A DNA stretch of 44,552 nucleotides, taken from positions 1 through 44,552 of the forward strand of contig CACYKA010000032.1 in assembly GCA_902774795.1 (NCBI GenBank), written 5' to 3'. This stretch comes from an uncultured Prevotellaceae bacterium (GTDB lineage Bacteria; Bacteroidota; Bacteroidia; Bacteroidales; Bacteroidaceae). The first letter of the stretch is position 1; the number at the start of each line of letters is the position of its first letter. Below are positions 17,102 to 24,784 of this stretch, piece after piece. A program made the translations under genes and the position numbers. The notes beneath the pieces were generated by a model. It was not told where the DNA came from, did not search any database, and saw nothing but the letters and a program-made list of their open reading frames with translations.

Positions 17102-17109
17102 CAAAAATA
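17102..17109 (-). promoter_or_regulatory. -7 box of the regulator gene
   Basis: The minus strand reads TATTTTTG, 54 bases upstream of the ATG at 17047. No GAACGAT element is seen upstream, so the regulator does not appear to control its own promoter through that site. The remainder of 17110-17301 holds no gene. Confidence 0.6.
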
Positions 17110-17301
17110 CAAAAATATTTGAATAATAAATAAATTCTTCCCTTTTTTTCTTCAAAAAACTCTCAAGATATTACAATATTACGTTTTTTTAGGAAGATTA
17201 CAAGTACGCCAAAGATGGGTACACTTTGTATCTACTACAAAACAGAGAATGTTGCGTTACAGCAAGAGGGAAGATGCAAGCAGGAAGAGGTAGTTTACTG
17301 T

Positions 17302-18417
17302 TTACGGTTTAGAAAATTGTTCAACCAACTCGTAATTGGTGGAGCGACCTCCTTCGTCTGTCTTGCGAAGGATGTGCTTCTCTATCAGAGATTGGATGTC
17401 ACGCAGTGCCGTGTCCTGTGAACAATGGTTGATCTTGGCATATTTCTGCGTGGTCAGTTTGCCCTCGAAGCCATCCCATAGACAATTTAGAATCTTGCGC
17501 TGACGCTCGTTCATCTCGGTATCTTTATGCCGTGTCCAGAACTCGGTTTTTAGCAATATGCGGTCAGTAATCTGTAATCCATGCACCAACGCGTTTCGCA
17601 ATGCGCCAACGAACCACATCAACCACGGCGTGATGTCTATTGAAGCTTTTTGTGCTTGCTCCAATGCATCGTAATAGTCTTTCCTCTGCCGCATTATCTC
17701 TGCGGATAGGCTATAGAAACGCTGGGCGGTCTTATCTGCCCGCGCCAGCATCATCTCCGTGACGATACGCGCCATGCGACCATTGCCGTCATCGAAAGAA
17801 TGAACGGTGACAAACCACAAGTGCGCTATCGCCGCACGAATAATCGGGTCGGTCTTGGCATCTGTATTCACCCACTTGATGAACTGCTCCATCATCATCG
17901 GCACAGCGTCGCTTGGCGGTGCCTCGAAATGCACTTTCTGCTTACCCATCGGACCGCTGACCACCTGCATAGGCTCATCACCTAAGCGCCAGTTAGCAAC
18001 GGTAATCTTGTATCCGTCGCTATAGCCTAGCGGGAAAAAAGCGGCGTGCCAGGCGAACATCCGCTCATCAGTTAGCGGTTCGGCAAAAGCCTGTATAGCC
18101 TGCATCAGGGCATTAACCACACCTTCCGTGTAATGGTCGGTGCGCTCCAGGCCTGCCGTCTCCAGTCCGAGATGTCGCGCCACACTGCTGCGCACGCTAT
18201 CGGCATTGAGCACCACGCCTTCTATCTGTGACGAACCGAGGATTTCATTTGTGAGTGCTTCAACCTGTGCTGTCAAGCCTTCAAAGCCTAAAGCGGCCAT
18301 ACGCCCGAGCAATTGTCCTTGCAGGGTGTGTACTTCACCAAGTGGGGTGAGTAATACATCTGTATCCCACTCAAATTGTGGGAACCGTTCATTCTGCCAA
18401 AGATAGATTTTTTTCAT
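17302..18417 (-). CDS. Fic-family AMP-transferase with C-terminal winged helix
   Basis: The 371-residue protein has an N-terminal DUF4172-like region, a Fic core and a C-terminal winged helix. The Fic motif HSFDDGNGRMAR lies at residues 206-217, with the catalytic His206 and the nucleotide-binding loop intact (Ser replaces the more common Pro). The inhibitory motif S...EG appears in SSQIEG at 62-67, making this the N-terminally self-inhibited class. Such enzymes transfer AMP from ATP to a target hydroxyl. The C-terminal part (about 305-371; NERQRKILNCLWDG, SQDTALRDIQSLIEKHIL) is a winged helix that could bind DNA. The two palindromes in the leader (18444-18503) are candidate sites for self-control. 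The target is unknown. It is not obviously linked to the fructan genes, although it is read in the same direction. Confidence 0.93.
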   Translation of the reverse strand: MKKIYLWQNERFPQFEWDTDVLLTPLGEVHTLQGQLLGRMAALGFEGLTAQVEALTNEILGSSQIEGVVLNADSVRSSVARHLGLETAGLERTDHYTEGVVNALMQAIQAFAEPLTDERMFAWHAAFFPLGYSDGYKITVANWRLGDEPMQVVSGPMGKQKVHFEAPPSDAVPMMMEQFIKWVNTDAKTDPIIRAAIAHLWFVTVHSFDDGNGRMARIVTEMMLARADKTAQRFYSLSAEIMRQRKDYYDALEQAQKASIDITPWLMWFVGALRNALVHGLQITDRILLKTEFWTRHKDTEMNERQRKILNCLWDGFEGKLTTQKYAKINHCSQDTALRDIQSLIEKHILRKTDEGGRSTNYELVEQFSKP

Positions 18418-18443
18418 ACTTTCGTGTCGCTTGCTGTTGTTCT

Positions 18444-18503
18444 GCGGAGAATAAAGCTGGTTATCTCCGCGTATGTGCGGCGAATAAAATCATTTATCTC
18501 CGC
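18444..18503 (-). promoter_or_regulatory. Two tandem palindromes in the fic leader
   Basis: Two 27-base imperfect inverted repeats, 18444-18470 and 18477-18503, share the half-site GCGGAGATAA on the minus strand with TTATTC(T/G)CCGC partners, six bases apart. They lie between the -7 box at 18527 and the fic ATG. They may be an operator for the Fic winged helix or RNA hairpins limiting translation. Confidence 0.6.
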
Positions 18504-18526
18504 AATATATTCTAATAATTGCGCTG

Positions 18527-18534
18527 CAAAGATA
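18527..18534 (-). promoter_or_regulatory. -7 box of the fic gene
   Basis: The minus strand reads TATCTTTG, about 109 bases upstream of the ATG. This leaves a leader of roughly 100 bases holding the two palindromes. Confidence 0.6.
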
Positions 18535-18870
18535 ATACTTTTTTATTAAATAACAAAGAATTTCGTGACTTTATTACGTCAATTGGCTGTCAGCAATGCA
18601 TAGCTATTATTCTTCTGCCGCCGACGCAGGGGGAACATAACGGTTCTTTTAGTCGCTACGCTTTGTAAAAGCGGCAGAGCCGAGCGAACGGTTAGCGGTT
18701 CTTTTAGTCGCTTCGCTTTGTAAAAGCGGCAGAGCCGAGCGAGCGGTTAGCGGTTAGTGGGTAAGACTATTTTGCGCGGCGGCAAGGGGGTGGAGGTTAT
18801 ATCAATAATTAATAAAAAATCCGCACACTCCCAAAAAAATGATGGTGATGTGAGCTAAATTCGAAAGAAA
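18535..18870. other. Intergenic stretch between divergent fic and the M16 region
   Basis: No gene is seen. It holds AT-rich DNA at its left and the 55-base tandem repeat at 18641-18750. No convincing terminator or RNA gene is recognised. Confidence 0.6.
18641..18750. repeat. 55-base tandem repeat, two copies
   Basis: Units 18641-18695 and 18696-18750 differ at two positions. Each contains GTAAAAGCGGCAGAGCCGAG and ends CGGTTAG; a partial third unit (CGGTTAG) follows. The CGGTTAG word also appears, inverted, after the monophosphatase gene (about 23547-23572) and near 39476, so it is a recurrent intergenic element. Confidence 0.9.
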
Positions 18871-18874
18871 ATCG

Positions 18875-18882
18875 TACCTTTG
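18875..18882 (+). promoter_or_regulatory. -7 box for the M16-SDR transcript
   Basis: TACCTTTG lies 16 bases before the ATG of the monophosphatase fragment and is the only clear promoter ahead of the M16 gene. Confidence 0.6.
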
Positions 18883-18898
18883 CACACAAAATCAATAT

Positions 18899-19103
18899 AT
18901 GGAAGATTTGAAGAATATTAAGGAGGCGGCGGTTAGGATGGCTCTCCACTGCGGAAAGATTCAGATGGAGTCGTTCCGCACGCAGAACATAGGCATTGAC
19001 ACCAAGAGTAATGTCTATGACGTAGTACCACCCACTCCGTCTTGGGTGAAGAGACAGGTCAGCATCTGCATGCTGACAGCGACTGGGCATGGGTGGTGGA
19101 CAA
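18899..19103 (+). pseudogene. 5' fragment of inositol-monophosphatase-like gene (duplicate of 22807-23018)
   Basis: After a few early mismatches the DNA is essentially identical to 22807-23018 as far as GGTGGTGGAC, except for a nine-base deletion after GACGTAGTA. The frame starts MEDLKNIKEAAVRMALHCG, the normal N-terminal helix of inositol-monophosphatase-family proteins, then becomes out-of-frame at the same internal deletion seen in the second copy. It ends by running into foreign sequence at about 19102. It cannot encode an enzyme. It now acts as the transcribed leader of the M16 gene. Confidence 0.85.
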
Positions 19104-19200
19104 AAGACAACTCCGCTGCTCTTCGTTTAAGGAACTGATAGCAGAAAAACCCGATTTCTTTTTGTCGGAAGAAGAGTTATTTAACCTATTCTTAGCATAA
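19102..19200 (+). pseudogene. C-terminal fragment of an unidentified gene
   Basis: In the frame beginning at 19102 the DNA encodes a 32-residue tail, FKELIAEKPDFFLSEEELFN and four further residues to a stop at 19200. It has protein-like composition but no start of its own and is fused directly to the monophosphatase fragment. I do not recognise the parent. Confidence 0.4.
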
Positions 19201-19207
19201 CAACACA

Positions 19208-22075
19208 ATGAAACAAACACTCACAAACTTTTTATTGATGCTGTGGCTGGCAGCGTTCTTTACCCCTGTTTTTTCGCAGGAAGCAAAAGGCCTGAACCTG
19301 TCAGAGATTGACAAACAAGTAATTCCCGAAGACACCGCAGTGCGCAAAGGCGTGCTGTCGAACGGACTGACATATTATGTATGCAAAAGCAACAATCCCT
19401 CAAAGCAGGCATTCTTCTACCTGTTGGTAAAAGCAGGCTCTGTCGTAGAACAAGACAATGAGCGTGGCATTGCCCACTTCACGGAACACATGATGTTTAA
19501 AGGCACGAAGCATTTCCCAGGCAGCGTGATAAATTTCTTCCGCCGCAACGGCCTGCAGTTCGGTCATGACTCCAATGCCTTTACGGGTTTTGAGACTGTA
19601 CGCTATCAACTTAATGCCATCCCTGTGGACAACACACTGCTGATGGATTCATGTCTGCTGTTGCTTCGTGACTGGGCCGGTGATGCTATTATCGATGCCA
19701 AAGACGTAGAGAGCGAACATAATGTTGTAGTGGAGGAATGGCGTGCCAGTAACATCATATCCTTTGCAGATCAGTTGCAGAAAGATATCTTTGGCAACTC
19801 TATATACGCTAAACGCTCGCCTATTGGCGACATTGACATCGTGAAAAACTTCTCACAGCGGTTGGTGCGCGACTTCTACGACCGCTGGTACCAACCCCAG
19901 AACCAAGCTGTAGTGGTGGTGGGCGACTTCGACCCCGACAAAATGGTAAAGAAGGTAAAGAAGATGTTTGGCGACCGTAAACGTGGCAAGACCATACCAC
20001 CTACCCCATCGGCAATTCCAGATACAGAAACGCCGAAAATACTGCTGTATGCTCACAAGCAACAAGCCTACTGTTCCATCGGACTGATAATGAGGATAAA
20101 TGAGAACCCATTGGCACAGCTTAATACGGTAGGTGGCATGAAGACCGCCATACTACGAGACGAGATAAAGAGGGCGATGGGCAAGAAACTCAACAGTCTC
20201 AAAACGAAATATGCAGATATTATCAGCGGTGATGTTACAAGATTAAACCTTGCCGACCTTAGAGACAATCTGTGGATATTTGACCTGTCAGCACCTCGGG
20301 CTAATCAATGGCTTCGCACACTGGAGCTGATGGCGAAGCAGGTGGAAGTGATTCGCCGTAAAGGGTTTGGCGATAAATATTGGAAACAGAACCATAGCTT
20401 TACCGACCCCGAATACAATGCCGACTCTACTGCTATCATCCTTGCTGATACAGCATTTGCAAAAAAGGATAATAACTTCAGAAGTTCGGAATATATCAAC
20501 AGATGCATCAATAACTTCTTCTGGGGCGAACCCATCATATCAGACATGGCACGCCAGCTTGCAGAGCGCCATATCAAGAACAACATCACTGCGGACGAGT
20601 TGCGTGAGGAGTTCTGCCGCATGACCAGCGGACACAATATGCTGATAGGCGTAATGATGACCGACAGCGCAACATTGCCTAAGAAAGAAGAAGTCGAAAC
20701 CATGTGGCAACGTGTGAAACAGATGACCGACGAGGAATTGTCAGAAGTAGAGGTGGAAGAGGCAAAGAAACTGGAGCGTATCAATGTGGACAGCCTCGAC
20801 ATCCCCACCATTTCAGGCACTATCGTCAGCCAGAAGGTGCTCAACGACAGCATCAGCGAGGTAATGTTGTCCAACCGCATAAAAGTAGTGTTCATGAAAC
20901 AGAAGACTGATGCTGACATGATAAACTTCATGATTCGCCGTCCACAGGGCTTTTCTGCGCTCAACGATGATGACATCCACTACCACGATATGCTGGGCAG
21001 CTGCATCAGGAAATACGAATGCTGGAATGGAACAACAACAATCAATGTTGAGGGCTTTGACGACAGCTACGACCACTCGGCTCGGTGGATACCAGGCGAC
21101 AGCCTCAATGCCTTCAGGGTGGAGTGTACGCTGAAGATGATATACAAGTCGCTTACTTCGACCGAGGTGGACTCCGTGGAGTTTGCCGAACATAAGCAGA
21201 GACTGCTGGCATCGGCCATCACCACATCAAGTCCCTTGGCGCAGTCGGCACTAAAGGTGGGAATGATGACGAATGCAGAGACGAAACGTCTGATGCCGCC
21301 GTCTGCAGATAAAATCGCTTCATATAACGTTGACCACTTGCGTGAGCTGGTGAAGGACTACTACTCCAACTACAACGGCTCCGTGATGGTAGTACAAGGT
21401 TATGTAGATTCCGACAGCATCATGCCATATATCCTGAAATATATCGGTGCCCTGCCATCGAAACCCGAACGCGTGAAACGCCTGACGTGGCCTGCCGACC
21501 ATTACAAGACGCAGAACACCGTACTGGTAGAGAAGATAGAAAGCCCTGCCCCAATTTCTCAGACCATGATGTTCTACACTTGGGAGAAAGGTTTTGACTA
21601 TACGCAGCAGACACATGCCCATAACGAAGTGCTGAAGGGCGTACTTGCCAACCTGCTACTCCAGACCCTTCGTGTGCAGCATAGTGATGTCTATACCCCA
21701 CAAGTTCTGATGGAAGACGCACTGCTGCCAGTGCCGCACATGAAAATTACCATCTCCTTCGCCTGCAACCCCACCCAGCGCGAACGCATCGCAAAAGATG
21801 TAGAGCAGTTAGTGAACCAGATGGCCGAAGGTGACCTCATCACATGGGGGCTGATAGAAAGCTATCTCAAGACGTATGCGAGGGCGAATGCTAACTATAA
21901 GGGGAATGAATATACCCGTCGCCGCAACTACCTGACGCAGGAGCTGAACGGCATCGTGATAAAAGAGAATGACATGACCTACGTCAGCCAAGTAACCCCC
22001 GCCTCGCTAAAAGCGTATGTCAAGCAATTACTCAAGAAGGGTAATCTGCATGTGGGCTACCTGACAACAGAATGA
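19208..22075 (+). CDS. M16-family zinc metalloprotease, secreted (PqqL-like)
   Basis: The 955-residue protein has a signal peptide (MKQTLTNFLLMLWLAAFFTPVFS-Q) and so acts in the periplasm or outer membrane. The inverted zinc motif HFTEH is at residues 90-94, with the distal ligand E170 in VESEHNVVVEEW, at the usual spacing of about 76. This half is the active M16 domain. The second half (from about 500; ISEVMLSNRIKVVFMKQK) is the paired M16 domain without a zinc motif that closes the chamber, as in pitrilysin-like enzymes. Full length is normal. The gene follows the fragment leader and overlaps the SDR gene by four bases (ATGA). Likely substrates are peptides; which ones is unknown. Confidence 0.93.
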   Translation: MKQTLTNFLLMLWLAAFFTPVFSQEAKGLNLSEIDKQVIPEDTAVRKGVLSNGLTYYVCKSNNPSKQAFFYLLVKAGSVVEQDNERGIAHFTEHMMFKGTKHFPGSVINFFRRNGLQFGHDSNAFTGFETVRYQLNAIPVDNTLLMDSCLLLLRDWAGDAIIDAKDVESEHNVVVEEWRASNIISFADQLQKDIFGNSIYAKRSPIGDIDIVKNFSQRLVRDFYDRWYQPQNQAVVVVGDFDPDKMVKKVKKMFGDRKRGKTIPPTPSAIPDTETPKILLYAHKQQAYCSIGLIMRINENPLAQLNTVGGMKTAILRDEIKRAMGKKLNSLKTKYADIISGDVTRLNLADLRDNLWIFDLSAPRANQWLRTLELMAKQVEVIRRKGFGDKYWKQNHSFTDPEYNADSTAIILADTAFAKKDNNFRSSEYINRCINNFFWGEPIISDMARQLAERHIKNNITADELREEFCRMTSGHNMLIGVMMTDSATLPKKEEVETMWQRVKQMTDEELSEVEVEEAKKLERINVDSLDIPTISGTIVSQKVLNDSISEVMLSNRIKVVFMKQKTDADMINFMIRRPQGFSALNDDDIHYHDMLGSCIRKYECWNGTTTINVEGFDDSYDHSARWIPGDSLNAFRVECTLKMIYKSLTSTEVDSVEFAEHKQRLLASAITTSSPLAQSALKVGMMTNAETKRLMPPSADKIASYNVDHLRELVKDYYSNYNGSVMVVQGYVDSDSIMPYILKYIGALPSKPERVKRLTWPADHYKTQNTVLVEKIESPAPISQTMMFYTWEKGFDYTQQTHAHNEVLKGVLANLLLQTLRVQHSDVYTPQVLMEDALLPVPHMKITISFACNPTQRERIAKDVEQLVNQMAEGDLITWGLIESYLKTYARANANYKGNEYTRRRNYLTQELNGIVIKENDMTYVSQVTPASLKAYVKQLLKKGNLHVGYLTTE

Positions 22076-22797
22076 ATAAACATACAACAGAAATGAAAAA
22101 GATTGTTTTTATTACAGGTGCCAACAAGGGCATCGGATTCGGAATTGCCAAATACCTCGGCAAGAGCGGTTGGCAGGTTATCATCGGCGCACGCGACGGA
22201 CAGCGTGCAGAGGAGGCTACAAACGTACTGAAATTGGAAGGTGTTGACGTCTTGGGATGGGTGAATATAGAACTGCGTGACCTTGCCAGCATCGAACAGG
22301 CCGCAAAGGAGATAAACACAAAATATCCTGAGTTGACAATGCTCGTGAACAATGCCGGCATCCCCGGCGACATGAGCGTCGATAGCCAGAATACGAACCT
22401 CAGCGACATCAAGGAAACACTCGACGTGAACTTCATCGGCACCTTCATGCTGACCAAGGCCCTGATGCCCCTGCTCACAAAGAACGAGGGACGCATCGTC
22501 AATGTCACCGTGCCTTCGGAGATAAGTCCTTACTGGCATCCGCTGGCATATGTTGCAAGCAAGGCTGCCCAGAATGCGATGATGGGAGTCATGGCCATAG
22601 AACTGCAGCAGAGCAATACGCCACTGGAGATTTTCTCCGTACACCCGGGACCTACCACAACGGACCTTAACGGTAATATGTCGCTGCCCGGATTCCACGA
22701 TATCGAGACCGTAGGCCAGAAGATGGCAGAGCTCATCAACGACGGTCAAAGCCACCAAGGAGAGTTCATCGAACTATACCCCATTGTTGAAGAGTAA
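22072..22797 (+). CDS. Short-chain dehydrogenase/reductase
   Basis: The 241-residue protein is an NAD(P)H-dependent oxidoreductase. It has the Rossmann motif TGANKGIG (about residues 15-22), the NNAG motif in LVNNAGIPGD, and the catalytic Tyr and Lys in YVASK; the usual Ser is in VTVPSEISPYW. The ATG at 22072 overlaps the M16 stop, giving coupled translation. A second ATG at 22093 would give the more typical start MKKIVFITGANKGIG, and either could be used. The substrate is unknown. The pairing with an M16 protease has no obvious metabolic logic. Confidence 0.92.
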   Translation: MNKHTTEMKKIVFITGANKGIGFGIAKYLGKSGWQVIIGARDGQRAEEATNVLKLEGVDVLGWVNIELRDLASIEQAAKEINTKYPELTMLVNNAGIPGDMSVDSQNTNLSDIKETLDVNFIGTFMLTKALMPLLTKNEGRIVNVTVPSEISPYWHPLAYVASKAAQNAMMGVMAIELQQSNTPLEIFSVHPGPTTTDLNGNMSLPGFHDIETVGQKMAELINDGQSHQGEFIELYPIVEE

Positions 22798-22806
22798 AGA
22801 ATAAAT

Positions 22807-23546
22807 ATGGAAGATGTCAGAAACATTAAGGAGGCTGCGGTTAGGATGGCTCTCCACTGCGGAAAGATTCAGATGGAGTCGTTCCGCACGCAGAACATAG
22901 GCATTGACACCAAGAGTAATGTCTATGACGTAGTAGCCTCTACCCCACCCACTCCGTCTTGGGTGAAGAGACAGGTCAGCATCTGCATGCTGACAGCGAC
23001 TGGGCATGGGTGGTGGACCCTCTGGACGGCACGAACAGCTATTCCCAGGGACTACCCGTATTCTGCGTCAGCATAGGCGTCACATACAAGGGCGAGGGCG
23101 TCGTTGGCGTTGTCTATGCTCCATATCTCGACGAGCTATATACAGCAGTCAAGGGTGATGGAGCCTGGTTCGGAAAGGCAGGCGAAGCCACAAGACTTCA
23201 TGTTTCTTCCAAGACTTGCCTCAAGGAGTGCGTCGTAGCTTCCGGATTCCCCTACGACAAAGCCACCAACCCCATAAACAACATCCGCGAAGTGAGCATC
23301 ATCATACCTCAGGTGCGCGGTTTCCGCAGGATGGGCAGTGCTGCCTATGACCTCTGCTGTACTGCCATGGGAACCATTGATGCCTATTGGGAGTATAACC
23401 TCAATCCGTGGGATGTATGCGCCGGTCAGCTTATTGTTCAAGAAGCCGGAGGCATCGTCATACCCCTGTGCGACAATCGCAAAATCAGCATCATCGCAGG
23501 CCCCGAAACCTTAGTAAAAGAACTGGAAACGGTTATTAAAATATAA
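22807..23546 (+). pseudogene. Inositol-monophosphatase-family gene, frameshifted by internal deletion
   Basis: The first 43 codons (MEDVRNIKEAAVRMALHCG to NVYDVV) and the part from LGEETGQHLHADSDWAWVVD onward both belong to one inositol-monophosphatase-family protein, but they lie in different frames. Joining them needs a shift near 22930-22960, where roughly 15-20 codons are missing by comparison with family layout. The metal-site residues of the second part are intact (GEE, DPLDGT, and NPWDVCAG near the end). Translation from an internal TTG at 22959 would give a 195-residue protein lacking the N-terminal helices, probably inactive. It starts nine bases after the SDR stop. The copy at 18899 carries the same lesion, so the damage came before the duplication. 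Confidence 0.85.
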
Positions 23547-23579
23547 CCGCTAACCGATAAACGCTAACCGATATTTGCC

Positions 23580-23610
23580 TTTGACTTGCAAAAAGATTGT
23601 AATAATTTTG
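23580..23610 (+). promoter_or_regulatory. Promoter of the Cu/Zn-type permease
   Basis: TTTG (23580-23583) and TAATTTTG (23603-23610) are 19 bases apart, the expected -33/-7 spacing. The ATG follows at 23638. It is the most complete Bacteroidota promoter in the window. Confidence 0.75.
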
Positions 23611-23637
23611 CACCCAGAATCTTAAAAACAAGTCATT

Positions 23638-24747
23638 ATGCAAGAAGTTTTTGCTTTAATCAATGAGATGTCACCATACCTGCTGCTGGGTTTTCTGCTG
23701 GCAGGTTTGATGCATGCCTTTATCCCAGGTATGGTTTATAGCCGCTACCTCAGCGGTCATGGTTTCCGCTCCGTCCTGTACGGTGCGCTGTTCGGTATTC
23801 CCCTACCCCTCTGCTCATGCGGTGTAATACCTACCGCCATGTCGTTGCGCAAGGAAGGTGCCTCAAAAGGGGCTACCGTGTCGTTCCTCATCGCCACACC
23901 TGAGACGGGTGTCGATAGCATCCTTGCCACCTATTCGCTGTTAGGACTGCCCTTCGCTGTCATCAGACCCATAGCAGCCTGCTGCAATGCGTTGCTGGGC
24001 GGTATGATGGTGAATAAACTTGGTGACCCTCACACGACTCCAGCGGAAGAGAAGAGTGAAGAAGAAGAAGAAGAGACTACATCATGCTGCTGTCATCATC
24101 ACCACCATGAACATCATGAACACGAGCATCATGAGCATCATTCTCCCCTCAATGTTCAATGTTCAATGTTCAATAAATTCAAGGAAGCCCTGAATTTCGG
24201 TTTCGTAGAGATGATGGAGGACATCGGCAAATGGCTCGTCATAGGTCTTGTTATTGCCGGACTTATAACAGTCTTTGTACCTGACACCTTCTTCACTGTA
24301 TTCAAAGGGAACACCCTGATGAGTATGATATTGGTACTCTGCATCGCCCTGCCGATGTATATCTGTGCTACAGGCAGCATACCTATTGCCGTTGCCCTGA
24401 TGCTGAAGGGGCTCACCCCTGGTGCTGCACTGGTGCTGCTCATGGCAGGTCCGGCATGCAACATGGCATCGATACTTGTTATAAATAAGGTGTTAGGAAA
24501 GAAGACAATGGTTGTCTATCTCCTCTCCATCATCATCATGGCGATAGGCTGGGGATGCTTCGTCGATTTCTGCCTGCCGAGGGAATGGTTCCAGACAGCC
24601 CTTACGTCAGGAGCTTGCTGCGAGGAAGAAGGCACTTCGTGGTTCAACATCGGATGCACCATCGTGCTTGCCCTGCTGCTGCTGAATGCCCTGTGGAGAC
24701 ACCTCACACATAAAGACGGCGAATGCTGCTGTCATCATCACCATTAA
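23638..24747 (+). CDS. Metal efflux permease, SO_0444/DUF318-type
   Basis: The 369-residue inner-membrane protein has two groups of hydrophobic helices. The first half carries the permease signature PLPLCSCGVIPTA (about residues 56-68), known from ArsP-like and SO_0444-family Cu/Zn exporters; the second half repeats the pattern with PMYICATGSIPIA. Between them is a cytoplasm-facing or periplasmic loop, acidic then extremely Cys/His-rich (SCCCHHHHHEHHEHEHHEHH), and the C-terminus ends CCCHHHH. These are likely metal-binding tails. Just after the His run the reading frame passes through the intergenic-type heptamer repeat at 24150-24174, adding residues LNVQCSMFN. Metal export is inferred from family and composition. 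The gene precedes the HAD phosphatase and has its own promoter. Confidence 0.88.
   Translation: MQEVFALINEMSPYLLLGFLLAGLMHAFIPGMVYSRYLSGHGFRSVLYGALFGIPLPLCSCGVIPTAMSLRKEGASKGATVSFLIATPETGVDSILATYSLLGLPFAVIRPIAACCNALLGGMMVNKLGDPHTTPAEEKSEEEEEETTSCCCHHHHHEHHEHEHHEHHSPLNVQCSMFNKFKEALNFGFVEMMEDIGKWLVIGLVIAGLITVFVPDTFFTVFKGNTLMSMILVLCIALPMYICATGSIPIAVALMLKGLTPGAALVLLMAGPACNMASILVINKVLGKKTMVVYLLSIIIMAIGWGCFVDFCLPREWFQTALTSGACCEEEGTSWFNIGCTIVLALLLLNALWRHLTHKDGECCCHHHH
24150..24174. repeat. CAATGTT heptamer repeat inside the permease gene
   Basis: CAATGTT is repeated three times plus CAAT. This array type is usually intergenic in Bacteroidales, as I recall. Here it lies within the reading frame of the loop between the two membrane halves, and the frame stays open through it. 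Confidence 0.9.
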
Positions 24748-24784
24748 GGGTTTAAAAGTTTAAGGGTTTAAGAAGTTTAAGGTT
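24746..24784. repeat. GTTTAAGG-type octamer repeat between permease and phosphatase
   Basis: Four degenerate copies of GTTTAAGG fill the whole 37-base gap from the permease stop to the HAD ATG. No promoter is visible, so the two genes are likely co-transcribed. Confidence 0.85.

Noticed and set aside
17302-18417. Fic gene as the toxin of a two-gene toxin-antitoxin system
   Set aside because: The inhibitory S...EG motif is inside the same protein and no small antitoxin gene is adjacent.
18809-19090. Minus-strand frame and its twin at 22774-23007, both starting MPSRCQHADADLSLHPRRSG
   Set aside because: Their similarity comes only from the duplicated monophosphatase DNA on the other strand; no independent support.
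20305-20976. 223-codon minus-strand frame inside the M16 gene
   Set aside because: It is the antisense shadow of a clearly conserved protease.
22057-22758. 233-codon minus-strand frame opposite the SDR gene
   Set aside because: The SDR has complete motifs on the plus strand; the antisense frame has none.
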